64,000 nucleotides of DNA, from positions 1 to 64,000 of the forward strand of contig QOPG01000003.1 in NCBI GenBank assembly GCA_003331585.1. The letters run 5' to 3'. Made by a program: the position numbers and the translations under genes. Below the pieces are notes generated by a model. It had not been told where the DNA came from and did no database searches. It was given only the letters and a program-made list of their open reading frames with translations. Every line of letters begins with the position of its first letter. Positions within the stretch are counted from its first letter, which is position 1. Shown piece after piece: positions 43,416 to 52,887 of the stretch. This DNA is from Gammaproteobacteria bacterium. Its GTDB lineage: Bacteria > Pseudomonadota > Gammaproteobacteria > Steroidobacterales > Woeseiaceae.

Positions 43416-44954
43416 ATGAATATTAAGATAAATAATCGACCATTTAAATTAGAAGAATTACGGGCAATATATAAAAATAATTTTTCAGTTACTTTGTCTA
43501 CAGAGGTAGAAAAAAATATAAAACAATCAGCTGATTACATTCATGCTGTTTCAGAAGATGAAAAATCTATTTATGGTATTAATACTGGTTTTGGGGTTCT
43601 GGCAAATGTCAAAATAGATAAAGAAAATCTTAGAAAATTACAAAAAAATCTTGTGCTTTCTCATGCAGTTGGCGTGGGTGATTTTTTATCGAAAGCAATC
43701 GTCAAACTCGTTGTTCTCCTAAAAATCAAAACTTTGGCTAAAGGATTATCAGGATCATCTTTGGAGCTAGTGCATTCTTTATGCAATCTTATTAATTTGG
43801 ATGTTACTCCCTGCATTCCCGCAAAAGGATCAGTTGGAGCATCTGGAGATTTAGCGCCTCTAGCTCATCTAGCTCAAGTTCTGATTGGAGAGGGCTTTGC
43901 AGAATTATCTGGTGAAATAATGCCAGCTAAGGATGCGTTAGATAAAGTCGGTATGAAGCCATTTGAACTGGGTCCTAAAGAAGGTTTGGCATTACTGAAT
44001 GGCACCCAAGTTTCAACGGCGATTGCACTGAGCTCTTATTTCGATACAGAAAATTTATTTTTAGCAGCACTGCACTCTGGAGCGCTGACTGTTGATGCAA
44101 TAAAAGGAAGTGTAAAACCATTTGATAACCGAATTCATGAGGCTAGAGGTCAAAAAGGTCAGATAGCAGTAGCTATAGAGTTAAATAAACTGATTAGTGG
44201 CAGTGATATAGTGAAATCACACATAGACTGTGATCGTATTCAAGATCCATACTCTGTGAGATGTCAACCGCAAGTTATGGGTGCTTGTCTTGATGCAATA
44301 AATCATGTGGGATCAATTTTAAGTATTGAAGCTAATGCTGTTACTGATAATCCCCTGGTTTTTACTGAAGATAAAGAAATTATATCTGGCGGTAATTTTC
44401 ATGCTGAACCGGTCGCACTTGCGGCTGATCATCTTGCTCTGGCAATTGCTGAAATAGGATCAATTTCCGAAAGACGAAGTGCTTTGCTCATTGATAAAAA
44501 TTTAAGTGGATTACCTTCATTTCTGGTGAAAGAGAGCGGATTAAATTCAGGTTTTATGATCCACCAAGTTACTGCTGCTGCTCTTGTGTCTGAGAATAAA
44601 TTACTTTCACATCCTGCCAGTGTTGATTCCATTCCTACATCAGCTAACCAGGAAGATCACGTGAGTATGGCAACTCATGCAGCAAATCGACTTGTTACTA
44701 TGAATGAAAATTTGTCTTTCATAATAGCTATTGAGTTATTGAGTGCTGCGCAGGGAGTGGAATTTCATCATCCATTGAAAACTTCTGCAAAATTAGAGAG
44801 TTTATTGAAAACAGTGCGCTCTTATTCCGAATCTCTCGATGTGGACAGATCATTGGCTGAAGATATTAAATTACTATCCAGTCTAATTGTTCAAGGTAAA
44901 ATCACAGAAAATAATTATGAAATCTTCAATTTAGAAAATAATGCAAATATTTGA
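43416..44954 (+). CDS. hutH: Histidine ammonia-lyase
   Basis: First step: histidine to trans-urocanate plus ammonia. The MIO electrophile forms from A142-S143-G144 in KGSVGASGDLAPLAHLAQ. Other family features are YGINTGFG with the catalytic Tyr, NGTQVSTA, DPYSVRCQPQVMG, AVTDNPLVF and SADQEDHVSM-like TSANQEDHVSM. Length 512 is normal. It ends overlapping hutG by 14 bp. Confidence 0.97.
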   Translation: MNIKINNRPFKLEELRAIYKNNFSVTLSTEVEKNIKQSADYIHAVSEDEKSIYGINTGFGVLANVKIDKENLRKLQKNLVLSHAVGVGDFLSKAIVKLVVLLKIKTLAKGLSGSSLELVHSLCNLINLDVTPCIPAKGSVGASGDLAPLAHLAQVLIGEGFAELSGEIMPAKDALDKVGMKPFELGPKEGLALLNGTQVSTAIALSSYFDTENLFLAALHSGALTVDAIKGSVKPFDNRIHEARGQKGQIAVAIELNKLISGSDIVKSHIDCDRIQDPYSVRCQPQVMGACLDAINHVGSILSIEANAVTDNPLVFTEDKEIISGGNFHAEPVALAADHLALAIAEIGSISERRSALLIDKNLSGLPSFLVKESGLNSGFMIHQVTAAALVSENKLLSHPASVDSIPTSANQEDHVSMATHAANRLVTMNENLSFIIAIELLSAAQGVEFHHPLKTSAKLESLLKTVRSYSESLDVDRSLAEDIKLLSSLIVQGKITENNYEIFNLENNANI

Positions 44955-45753
44955 TTTTCAATCTGCAGATTCTCCTTTATTAATAAGTATTCCTCATGAT
45001 GGGAGAATGTTGACAAACGAAGTAAGTGAATCAATCAAGAAAAAATTTCTTAGTTTGCCAGATACTGATTGGCACGTTGCAAAATTGTATAACTCCTTTG
45101 AAGACTTAAACGCTAATATTATAAAATCGAATTATTCTAGGTATGTGGTTGACTTAAATCGTTCACCTGACGATAAATCTTTATATACGGATCAATATTC
45201 TACTAACCTATGCCCTATATATTCTTTTTCTGGAGAAAATTTATATCAAAATAATTACAAGATTGACGAAAATGAGATTAAGAATAGAGTCGAAGAATAT
45301 TGGCGTCCATATCATGAAAAAATTAGAAACACTCTAAATCAAATAAAAGATCGACATGGCTATGCTTTATTATGGGACGCTCATTCTATCCGGAGTGAAG
45401 TTCCAAATCTTTTCAAAGGAAAACTTCCAGATATCAACATAGGGACAAATTCAGGGAAAAGTTGCCCTAAAGAAATTGAAGAGCTTATTTATGAAAATGC
45501 TTTAAATTCAGATTATTCAGTGGCACTTAATGAAAGATTTAAAGGAGGTTTTATTACTCGCGAATATGGTGATCCATCATCAATGTTTTTTGCAGTTCAA
45601 ATGGAAATTGCCCAATCTTGTTATATGTGCGAATCTTCAATAGAATTTGATGACATCCTTTCTCAAAAATTATCTTTCCTTCTAAAATCAATGTTAGAAA
45701 CTTTTAAGGTGAGTGCGAAAGTATTTTTTAATGAAAAAAATGAAAAAAATTAA
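44941..45753 (+). CDS. hutG: N-formylglutamate deformylase
   Basis: Final hut step in the HutF branch: N-formylglutamate to formate and glutamate. 270 residues. Motifs: SADSPLLISIPHDG, DTDWHVAKLY, YSRYVVDLNRSPDD, YWRPYHEKIRNTLNQI and ALLWDAHSIRSEVPNLFKGKLPDINIG, which match HutG of the FGase family. It overlaps hutH by 14 bp, and its end contains the start of the next gene. The formate released could feed the formate dehydrogenase encoded at 48-53 kb. Confidence 0.94.
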   Translation: MQIFDFQSADSPLLISIPHDGRMLTNEVSESIKKKFLSLPDTDWHVAKLYNSFEDLNANIIKSNYSRYVVDLNRSPDDKSLYTDQYSTNLCPIYSFSGENLYQNNYKIDENEIKNRVEEYWRPYHEKIRNTLNQIKDRHGYALLWDAHSIRSEVPNLFKGKLPDINIGTNSGKSCPKEIEELIYENALNSDYSVALNERFKGGFITREYGDPSSMFFAVQMEIAQSCYMCESSIEFDDILSQKLSFLLKSMLETFKVSAKVFFNEKNEKN

Positions 45754-47056
45754 AGGGCTCCATGAGCTATATGAAAAAGACCCAATAGTCGCAGACAAGA
45801 TTGTTTGGGGAAGAGAATCTAATGCCATAACAAGGAGAGGTTTTCTTAAAAATAGTGGTTTACTCACTATGAGTGCAGCGCTTGGTTCATCAATTCCTTT
45901 CTCAAAATATTTTCCAGCTGGTATGATTCCCGCAGCTTATGCTCAGACAGAAGAATTATTCGATTTATATGGAAAGAATGGACTGACACTTCTCAATGAT
46001 AGACCCCTCAATGCAGAGACTCCAGCTCACTTGCTTGATGACTTTGTCACACCGTCATCTCGTCTTTTTGTTAGAAATAACGGCATTCCTCCTTTTGAGT
46101 CAGAGATTGATCCTGAAAATTGGTCAATTTCTATTTCGGGTGAATCATGTATAAATGAGATAAACATAACTCTTAAAGACATTAAAGAAAAATTTGAACA
46201 TCATACAATGCAATTACAAATGGAGTGCGGAGGCAATGGTAGATCAGAATTTTCTCCTCCAGCTAGAGGAAATCAATGGTCAACTGGTGCGATAGGATGT
46301 CCCGAATGGACAGGAATTAGAATTAGAGATCTATTGGATTACGTCGGGATAAAAGATGATGCCGTTTATGTTGCATACGAAGGAAAGGATAGGCATTTAT
46401 CCGGTGATATCAATAAAAAACCGATCTCACGAGGTGTTCCATTATGGAAAGCAATGCAAGATGAATCATTAATTGTTTGGGCCATGAATGGTGAGCCATT
46501 ACCATTGATCCATGGCGCTCCAGTTAGGATGTTATGTCCAGGTTGGCCTGCCTCTGTAAGTGGAAAATGGTTAAACAGAATTTTAATTAGAAATATTGTG
46601 CATGATGGTGAAAAGATGGCTGGTCAATCATACAGAGTACCTTGCAAGCCAGTTGCACCAGGATCATCAGTCGCCGATGAGGATATGTGCATAATTGAAT
46701 CCATGCCCGTTAAATCAATAATTACTTTTCCGCAATCAGGGTTAACGCATAAAAAAAACACTCCTCTAAAAATAAGAGGACACGCTTGGGCTGGAGATAA
46801 TGAAGTTAAGAAACTTTTTTGTTCATATGACTTTGGCGCCAGTTGGATGGCAGCGAAATTAAGTAAACCAATTAATACTCATTCATGGCAGCATTGGAGT
46901 CATGAAATAAATTTTCCTGTAGACGGATATTATGAGGTGTGGGCAAGAGCTGAAGACGATAATGGAAAATCACAACCAGTCGTTTTGCCACAATGGAATC
47001 CCAGAGGATATCTTAATAATGCATGTCACCGAATTGCTGTAAGCGTTAAATCATAG
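45731..47056 (+). CDS. Tat-exported sulfite oxidase-family molybdoenzyme (SorA/SoxC-like)
   Basis: Periplasmic molybdopterin enzyme of the sulfite oxidase family, 441 residues from ATG 45731 (alternatives GTG 45713 and ATG 45740). Twin-arginine signal: AITRRGFLKNSGLLTMSAAL, cleavage near AYAQ. The molybdenum ligand is C166 in MECGGNGRSEFSP; EWTGIRIRDLLDYVGI and GHAWAGDN (dimerisation domain) follow. It overlaps the hutG end by 23 bp, and a small cytochrome c gene starts 4 bp after it, as in sulfite dehydrogenase SorAB. The substrate is probably sulfite, but related enzymes act on other oxyanions or sulfoxides. Confidence 0.88.
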   Translation: MKKMKKIKGLHELYEKDPIVADKIVWGRESNAITRRGFLKNSGLLTMSAALGSSIPFSKYFPAGMIPAAYAQTEELFDLYGKNGLTLLNDRPLNAETPAHLLDDFVTPSSRLFVRNNGIPPFESEIDPENWSISISGESCINEINITLKDIKEKFEHHTMQLQMECGGNGRSEFSPPARGNQWSTGAIGCPEWTGIRIRDLLDYVGIKDDAVYVAYEGKDRHLSGDINKKPISRGVPLWKAMQDESLIVWAMNGEPLPLIHGAPVRMLCPGWPASVSGKWLNRILIRNIVHDGEKMAGQSYRVPCKPVAPGSSVADEDMCIIESMPVKSIITFPQSGLTHKKNTPLKIRGHAWAGDNEVKKLFCSYDFGASWMAAKLSKPINTHSWQHWSHEINFPVDGYYEVWARAEDDNGKSQPVVLPQWNPRGYLNNACHRIAVSVKS

Positions 47057-47060
47057 AAAA

Positions 47061-47393
47061 ATGAGGATATTTACTTTTATTTGGATATTTCTTCTAAGTA
47101 ACGTTTGTTACTCAGAAATTGATTCTGCAACAGGATTAGATATTGCGCCTGGTTGGGAGCTAGTAAGGATGCATTGTGGAGCTTGTCATTCCTATAAATT
47201 AGTTACATCACAAAAAGCAGACAGGCAGGGTTGGTATAAAATGATAAAATGGATGCAAGAAACTCAAAATTTATGGAGCTTTGATGAGGTTACTGAAAAA
47301 AGTATTCTAGATTATCTGTCCACTTCATATTCACCGAGTCATTGGAAAAGAAGAGCACCATTAGATAAAAATTTAATGCCAAGAGAAAATTAA
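47061..47393 (+). CDS. Small c-type cytochrome, partner of the molybdoenzyme (SorB-like)
   Basis: 110 residues with a signal peptide (MRIFTFIWIFLLSNVCYS), then one heme c motif, CGACH (C39 to H43). It begins 4 bp after the SorA-like gene, so the pair likely forms a heterodimeric dehydrogenase with the cytochrome as electron acceptor. Electrons would go to the cytochrome oxidase, whose subunit II carries two extra heme c domains. The C-terminal part (SPSHWKRRAPLDKNLMPREN) carries no known motif. Confidence 0.85.
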   Translation: MRIFTFIWIFLLSNVCYSEIDSATGLDIAPGWELVRMHCGACHSYKLVTSQKADRQGWYKMIKWMQETQNLWSFDEVTEKSILDYLSTSYSPSHWKRRAPLDKNLMPREN

Positions 47394-47401
47394 GGAGATA
47401 A

Positions 47402-48022
47402 ATGAACATCAATAAAAATAAAAAAATCATCGCAGTGCTCTTTACGATCATTATTTCTTCTTCTGCATCGAGTCAACAAATTCCAGATTCTTTGAACATA
47501 GTAATTAACACTTTAAGAGAGTCTCTGAGAGATGTCGTTGAAGCATCTGCCTCAGAAATAGATAAAGATGCAGAGTTAGCAATCGATTTATTGGTCAAAG
47601 ACATTAATGATTCAAAACTTATTTTAAATCAAGCATATGGCTATTTGGTATTTCCTCGAGTTGTTAAAGTAGGAATGGGAATTGGCCTTGAAACTGGTGA
47701 GGGTGTGCTTAAAGTTTCAGAATTGAGCTCCGATTATTACAGAATTAGCTCAGGATCACTTGGTTTTCAAGTTGGGGCGCAGGCAAAAGCCATAGTTATT
47801 GCTTTTATGACTGAAGATATCTTAAATAATTTTCGGAACAATCCAGGATGGAAAATTGGGGTTGATGGGCATATCACGATTATAGATAAGGGGATGAATC
47901 AATCCATTGATACAGATAATATACTGGACCCAATAGTGGCCTTTGTCTTTGATAGCCGGGGACTTATGTACAGCTTAACTCTAGAGGGATCTGTATTTAC
48001 CTTACTAGATAAAGATAACTAG
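47402..48022 (+). CDS. SYLF/Ysc84-domain lipid-binding protein, exported
   Basis: 206 residues with a signal peptide (KIIAVLFTIIISSSASSQQ). The mature part has the Ysc84/SYLF pattern: AYGYLVFPRVVKVGMGIGLETGEGVL, SSGSLGFQVGAQAKAIVIAFMTEDIL and a late LMYSLTLEGSVFTLLDKD. Family members bind phospholipids; bacterial ones are often secreted, with poorly known roles. It follows the cytochrome by 8 bp (GGAGATAA upstream), so it is likely cotranscribed, and it ends on a CTAG shared with the convergent fdsA stop. Confidence 0.85.
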   Translation: MNINKNKKIIAVLFTIIISSSASSQQIPDSLNIVINTLRESLRDVVEASASEIDKDAELAIDLLVKDINDSKLILNQAYGYLVFPRVVKVGMGIGLETGEGVLKVSELSSDYYRISSGSLGFQVGAQAKAIVIAFMTEDILNNFRNNPGWKIGVDGHITIIDKGMNQSIDTDNILDPIVAFVFDSRGLMYSLTLEGSVFTLLDKDN

Positions 48023-50856
48023 TTAACTGCCTCGATAATTTTACCTTCTTTTTCACTTCGAATATCAAATTGATTTTGCCATTTAGACCTATGATTTGCT
48101 GGTGTTATCTGAACTGCAGTTACCTTATATTCAGGACAATTTGTTGCCCAATCACTATGTTCTGTCGTAACAACATTAGCCCCAGTCTCTGGATTATGGA
48201 ACGTAGTGTATACAACGCCTGGTTGCACTCTTTCGGTAATTTTAGCTACAAGTGTGATATCTCCTTTCCTACTAGAAAGTGATACTTGATCTTCGTTTTT
48301 TATACCTCGAGTTTCGGCATCATGAGGGTGTATCTCTAGGAGATCTTTATCATGCCAAACAACATTTTCAGTTCGCCTAGTTTGAGCTCCAACATTGTAT
48401 TGAGACAGAATCCTTCCCGTTGTTAATAATAGCGGATATCGTCTGTTTGTTTTTTCTTCTGTTGCGACAAAATCGGTTTCGATAAATAAACCTTTTCCTC
48501 TAACAAAATTATCTATATGCATTATTGGCGTTCCTTCGGGAGCATTTTCATTACAAGGCCATTGAACGCTACCAAAACGATCGAGAAACTCATGTGAAAC
48601 ATTGTTGAATGTAGGTGTTAACTTAGCAATTTCATCCATGATCTCTGCTTCATTATTGAAATTCATCGGATATCCAAGAGCATTTGCCAATTTCTGAGTT
48701 ATTAACCACTCGTGCATCCCTTGACGGGGCTTCATAACTGGTCTCACCCGATTAATCCTTCTTTCCGCATTAATAAAGGTTCCATCCTTTTCAAGAAAAG
48801 AGGTTCCAGGAAGGAATATATGTGCAAATTTTGCGGTTTCATTTAAGAATAGATCTTGAACAATAATGCATTCCATATTACTGAGTGCTGCTTCTACATG
48901 TTGTGTATTTGGGTCTGATTGTGCGATGTCTTCTCCTTGAATATACATCCCCATGAATTCACCAGATATTGCAGAATCAAACATATTTGGAATACGAAAA
49001 CCCGGTTCAGCATCGATAGATACTTGCCACTCATCCTCAAATATTTTTCTTACAGATTCATCCTGAACGGGCTGATAACCCGGAAGCTCATGTGGAAAGG
49101 ATCCCATATCACAAGATCCTTGGACATTATTTTGCCCCCTTAGTGGATTTACACCGCATCCAGAAAAACCAATATTTCCTGTTGCCATCGCTAAATTTGC
49201 CATTCCCATAACCATTGTTGAGCCCTGACTATGTTCTGTCACTCCAAGACCGTAGTAAATAGCACTTCTGTTTCCTTTGGCATAAACTCTTGCCGCTGAT
49301 CGAATAGACTCAGCATCGACACCGGATATTTTTTCAACATTTTCAGGAGTATTTTCTGATTTGAGTATGCTATTTTTCCATGATTCAAAAGAATCTATAT
49401 CACAACGCTCTTTGACGTATTGTTCGTCGTGTAATTTTTCTTTAACAATTGTGTGAGCTATTGCATTTATAACAGCAACATTGGTTCCTGGCTGAAGAGG
49501 AAGATGAAAATCAGCTTTAATTTTTGGGGTTTTAACTAAATCAATTTTCCTCGGGTCGATAATTATCAGTTTTGCCCCCTCTCTCAGTCTCCTTTTCATT
49601 TGTGAAGCAAAAACAGGATGACCATCAGTGGGATTAGCTCCAATAACTAGGATTACATCAGCATCCATAACGCTCTCAAAAGGCTGCGTTCCTGCGGATG
49701 TTCCAAGAGTTTGTTTAAGACCATATCCCGTCGGTGAATGACAGACTCTAGCGCATGTATCGACATTATTATTACTGAATGCAGTCCTTACCAATTTTTG
49801 AACGGTATATACCTCTTCGGCAGTGCATCTTGACGAAGTAATGCCACCAATTGACTTTCTACCGTATTTTTTTTGTATTCCTTTGAATTTTTCTGCCGCA
49901 TAATTAATAGCTTCATCCCAGCTCACTTTCCTCCAGGGATCCCCTATGTTTTTTCTAATCAAAGGATCTAGAACTCTCTCTTTGTGGGTCGAGTAACCCC
50001 AAGCGAATCGTCCTTTAACACAACTATGACCATTATTTGCTTTTCCCTCTTTACTGGGGATCATACGGACCACCTGATCACCCTTCATTTCAGCTCTAAA
50101 GGAGCAACCAACCCCACAATACGCGCAAGTAGTATCCACGCTATGGTCTGGTTGTCCGTGATCAATGATACTCTTTTCCATCAGTGTCGCTGTAGGACAC
50201 GCTTGAACACAGGCACCACATGATACGCACTCAGAATCAAGAAATGATTCACTAATACTTGCAGAAACTTTTGAATCAAAGCCTCGCCCTTCAATAGTTA
50301 AGGCCATAGTTCCTTGAATTTCATCACAGGCTCGAACACATCGAGAGCAAACTATGCATTTACTCGAATCAAAACTAAAATATGGATTACTGTCATCTAT
50401 AACCGATTCGAGATGGTTTTTTCCCTCTAAACCATACCTTACATCTCTCAAACCAACTGCCCCTGCCATATCCTGTAACTCACAATCTCCATTAGCCGAA
50501 CATGTAAGACAATCCAGAGGATGATCTGATATGTATAGCTCCATAACATTGCGTCGAAGTTTTGCTACTTGTTCTGTTTGTGTTTTGATGCTCATTCCAT
50601 CTTCAACTGGTGTGGTGCATGAGGCAGGAAAACCTCTTCTTCCTTCTATTTCTACAACACATAATCTACAGGAGCCAAATGATTTTAAGGAATCAGTAGC
50701 GCACAATTTTGGAACATCTATTCCACTTTCTCTTGCAGCGCGCATAACACTGGTTCCAGATTTAACCGACAATGCTTTGCCATCGATTTCGATAGAAACC
50801 ATATCTTCTGATTTGCTTTCTTTTGTACCAAAATCTGTTTGTTTTATCGTGTTCAT
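48019..50856 (-). CDS. fdsA: NAD-dependent formate dehydrogenase, catalytic alpha subunit
   Basis: 945-residue molybdo- or tungsto-enzyme oxidising formate to CO2. Domains in order: [2Fe-2S] ferredoxin-like (C52, C63, C66, C80); [4Fe-4S] of NuoG type (C116, C119, C125); two ferredoxin clusters (C167-C177 and C210-C220); CAYCGVGC (C244 onward); then the bis-MGD domain. The metal ligand is a Cys, C372 in ARVCHSPTGYGL (TGT, not selenocysteine). The C-terminal dinucleotide-binding domain is complete. Soluble cytoplasmic FdsABG complex. The stop lies in a CTAG shared with the SYLF gene. No fdsD follows. Confidence 0.94.
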   Translation of the reverse strand: MNTIKQTDFGTKESKSEDMVSIEIDGKALSVKSGTSVMRAARESGIDVPKLCATDSLKSFGSCRLCVVEIEGRRGFPASCTTPVEDGMSIKTQTEQVAKLRRNVMELYISDHPLDCLTCSANGDCELQDMAGAVGLRDVRYGLEGKNHLESVIDDSNPYFSFDSSKCIVCSRCVRACDEIQGTMALTIEGRGFDSKVSASISESFLDSECVSCGACVQACPTATLMEKSIIDHGQPDHSVDTTCAYCGVGCSFRAEMKGDQVVRMIPSKEGKANNGHSCVKGRFAWGYSTHKERVLDPLIRKNIGDPWRKVSWDEAINYAAEKFKGIQKKYGRKSIGGITSSRCTAEEVYTVQKLVRTAFSNNNVDTCARVCHSPTGYGLKQTLGTSAGTQPFESVMDADVILVIGANPTDGHPVFASQMKRRLREGAKLIIIDPRKIDLVKTPKIKADFHLPLQPGTNVAVINAIAHTIVKEKLHDEQYVKERCDIDSFESWKNSILKSENTPENVEKISGVDAESIRSAARVYAKGNRSAIYYGLGVTEHSQGSTMVMGMANLAMATGNIGFSGCGVNPLRGQNNVQGSCDMGSFPHELPGYQPVQDESVRKIFEDEWQVSIDAEPGFRIPNMFDSAISGEFMGMYIQGEDIAQSDPNTQHVEAALSNMECIIVQDLFLNETAKFAHIFLPGTSFLEKDGTFINAERRINRVRPVMKPRQGMHEWLITQKLANALGYPMNFNNEAEIMDEIAKLTPTFNNVSHEFLDRFGSVQWPCNENAPEGTPIMHIDNFVRGKGLFIETDFVATEEKTNRRYPLLLTTGRILSQYNVGAQTRRTENVVWHDKDLLEIHPHDAETRGIKNEDQVSLSSRKGDITLVAKITERVQPGVVYTTFHNPETGANVVTTEHSDWATNCPEYKVTAVQITPANHRSKWQNQFDIRSEKEGKIIEAVN

Positions 50857-50868
50857 TGATTAATCATT

Positions 50869-52419
50869 TTAATTTTCATTGTTTATTTTAAAATCTTCAG
50901 GAAAGTATTTTAGCGCACTTTTAACCGGAAATGGGGTTAAACCGCCCATTGCACACAGAGATCCATCAATCATGGTTTCACACAGATCATCCAAAAGTTC
51001 TAAATTTTTTTCTCTATCCAGATTATTTGTAATATTGTCAATGACCTCCATACCACGTGTGGATCCAATTCTACATGGTGTGCATTTACCGCAAGATTCT
51101 ATGGAGCAGAATTCCATCGCAAATCTTGCTTGCGCTGCCATGTCTACTGAATCATCAAATATAACAATTCCACCATGACCAACCATACCTTTTTTTTCCG
51201 AGAAAGCCTCATAATCCAATGGTGTGTCAAGGAGAGACTCTGGGAAGTATGCTCCCAATGGTCCTCCTACTTGAACCGCATAAACTGGTTTTCCTGATGC
51301 TGTCCCACCACCCCATTTATCAATGATTTCTCTGAGGGTAACTCCAAACGCCAATTCAACCAAACCTCCTTGTTTCACATTTCCTGATAACTGAAAAGCG
51401 AGCGTTCCTTTTGAACGATTCACCCCATGTTCTGCATAAGCATCTCCACCAAATGCCATGATGTCAGGAACAGATGCTAAGGTGACAACATTATTCACAA
51501 TTGTGGGTTTTCCAAATAAACCTTCAATTGCTGGAAGTGGGGGTTTATATCTTATTGTTCCCGCTTTTCCTTCCAAGCTTTCAAGCATAGCCGTTTCTTC
51601 GCCACAAACATATGAGCCTCCACCCACATGAATATCAATATTGAAGTCAAATTCACTATCTTGAATATTTTCCCCTAGCCAATTATGTTTTTTTGCTGTT
51701 TCCACGGCATTTAAAAGAATATTGTATGCGTGAGGGTACTCTGATCTCAAATAGATATATCCTCGATTTGCACCTACCGCTATACCAGCAATAGTCATAC
51801 CCTCAATTAGAGCGAATGGATCACTTTCCATAAGAATTCTATCAGAAAAGGTTCCACTATCACCTTCATCCGCATTACATGCGATAAACTTTTGATCAGC
51901 TTCGGCATTTTCGACTGTTTTCCATTTAATGCCCGTAGGAAATCCTGCGCCTCCTCTTCCTCTGAGTCCAGATATGTCGATTTGATTAATAATATTTTTC
52001 TGGTTAGCGATTGACTTCTTTAGACCGAGATAACCATCATTTTCAATATAACTATGAATGCAAGTAGGATCAATTAGACCGCATTTGCGAAAAGTCCATC
52101 TTTGTTGACTTTTTAAGTAAGGAATATTCTGTGTCTTTCCCTGACAGAGAGCATGATCACTTCCTTCTAGGAAATTCGATTCAAATAAACTCTCAATATC
52201 ATCAATTGAAACAGGCCCGTAAGCAACACGACCATCTGATGTATCAACTTCAATCAAGGGTTCCAGCCAACTCATTCCCCAAGAACCATTTCTAACAATT
52301 TCGATTGATATATTTTTGCTTTCAGAAAATAATGCTATTTTTTCAGCTAATTCATCACTACCCATCGACATTGCTGCAGTTTCTCTTGGGATGAATATTT
52401 TGGTTATTTTTTTGTTCAT
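50869..52419 (-). CDS. fdsB: Formate dehydrogenase beta subunit (NADH-binding, NuoF-like)
   Basis: 516 residues. An N-terminal thioredoxin-like extension is followed by the NuoF-like core: LRGRGGAGFPTGIKW (NADH/FMN region), CNADEGDSGTFSDR, GGGSYVCGEETAMLESLEG (FMN), and ESCGKCTPCRIGSTRG with a later C in GSLCAMGG, binding the [4Fe-4S] cluster. It passes electrons from FdsA to NAD+. It starts in overlap with fdsG (4 bp) and is followed by fdsA after 12 bp, so the genes form one operon. Confidence 0.94.
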   Translation of the reverse strand: MNKKITKIFIPRETAAMSMGSDELAEKIALFSESKNISIEIVRNGSWGMSWLEPLIEVDTSDGRVAYGPVSIDDIESLFESNFLEGSDHALCQGKTQNIPYLKSQQRWTFRKCGLIDPTCIHSYIENDGYLGLKKSIANQKNIINQIDISGLRGRGGAGFPTGIKWKTVENAEADQKFIACNADEGDSGTFSDRILMESDPFALIEGMTIAGIAVGANRGYIYLRSEYPHAYNILLNAVETAKKHNWLGENIQDSEFDFNIDIHVGGGSYVCGEETAMLESLEGKAGTIRYKPPLPAIEGLFGKPTIVNNVVTLASVPDIMAFGGDAYAEHGVNRSKGTLAFQLSGNVKQGGLVELAFGVTLREIIDKWGGGTASGKPVYAVQVGGPLGAYFPESLLDTPLDYEAFSEKKGMVGHGGIVIFDDSVDMAAQARFAMEFCSIESCGKCTPCRIGSTRGMEVIDNITNNLDREKNLELLDDLCETMIDGSLCAMGGLTPFPVKSALKYFPEDFKINNEN

Positions 52420-52877
52420 AAGTTTTCAACCAAATCATTCAATTTTTCTTCATTAACTTTGCCGTAAACTTTCTCATCGATCATAATTGCAGGTGAGAGT
52501 GCACAATTTCCCAAGCAATAAACTGGTTCAAGTGTGAGCTTCATATCTTTTGATGTTTGATGCATATTTACATCAAGTATTTTTTCTGCATATTTAGTTA
52601 ATTCTCGAGATCCCATTGATTGACATGCTTCTGCTTGGCAGATTTTTATGACTTTTTCGCCAGTAGGCTCTGTTCTAAAGTCATGATAGAACGAAACAAC
52701 ACCATGTATTTCTGCTCTGGATAAATTTATTTTTTTTGCAATTAATCTGATAGCTTGTTCATCTATGTATGAAAATTTCTTTATAAAAGCATGTAAGATT
52801 TGGACCAGCATTTCTGGTCGAGCGCCAACTTTATCTATGATATCTATAGCGGTTTTTTCGTTATATTTTTTCTTCAT
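52416..52877 (-). CDS. fdsG: Formate dehydrogenase gamma subunit (NuoE-like)
   Basis: 153-residue [2Fe-2S] protein. Thioredoxin-like cluster ligands C80 and C85 (ICQAEACQSMGS) and C121 and C125 (CLGNCALSP) match NuoE/FdsG. The preceding helical part (IDIIDKVGARPEMLVQILHAF, EIHGVVSFYHDF) is also typical. It overlaps fdsB by four bases and follows fdhD by 10 bp. Confidence 0.93.
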   Translation of the reverse strand: MKKKYNEKTAIDIIDKVGARPEMLVQILHAFIKKFSYIDEQAIRLIAKKINLSRAEIHGVVSFYHDFRTEPTGEKVIKICQAEACQSMGSRELTKYAEKILDVNMHQTSKDMKLTLEPVYCLGNCALSPAIMIDEKVYGKVNEEKLNDLVENL

Positions 52878-52887
52878 TTTTCTCTTT

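Noticed and set aside
49730..49760. Selenocysteine in formate dehydrogenase
   Set aside because: The active-site codon reads TGT (Cys) in ARVCHSP, not TGA.
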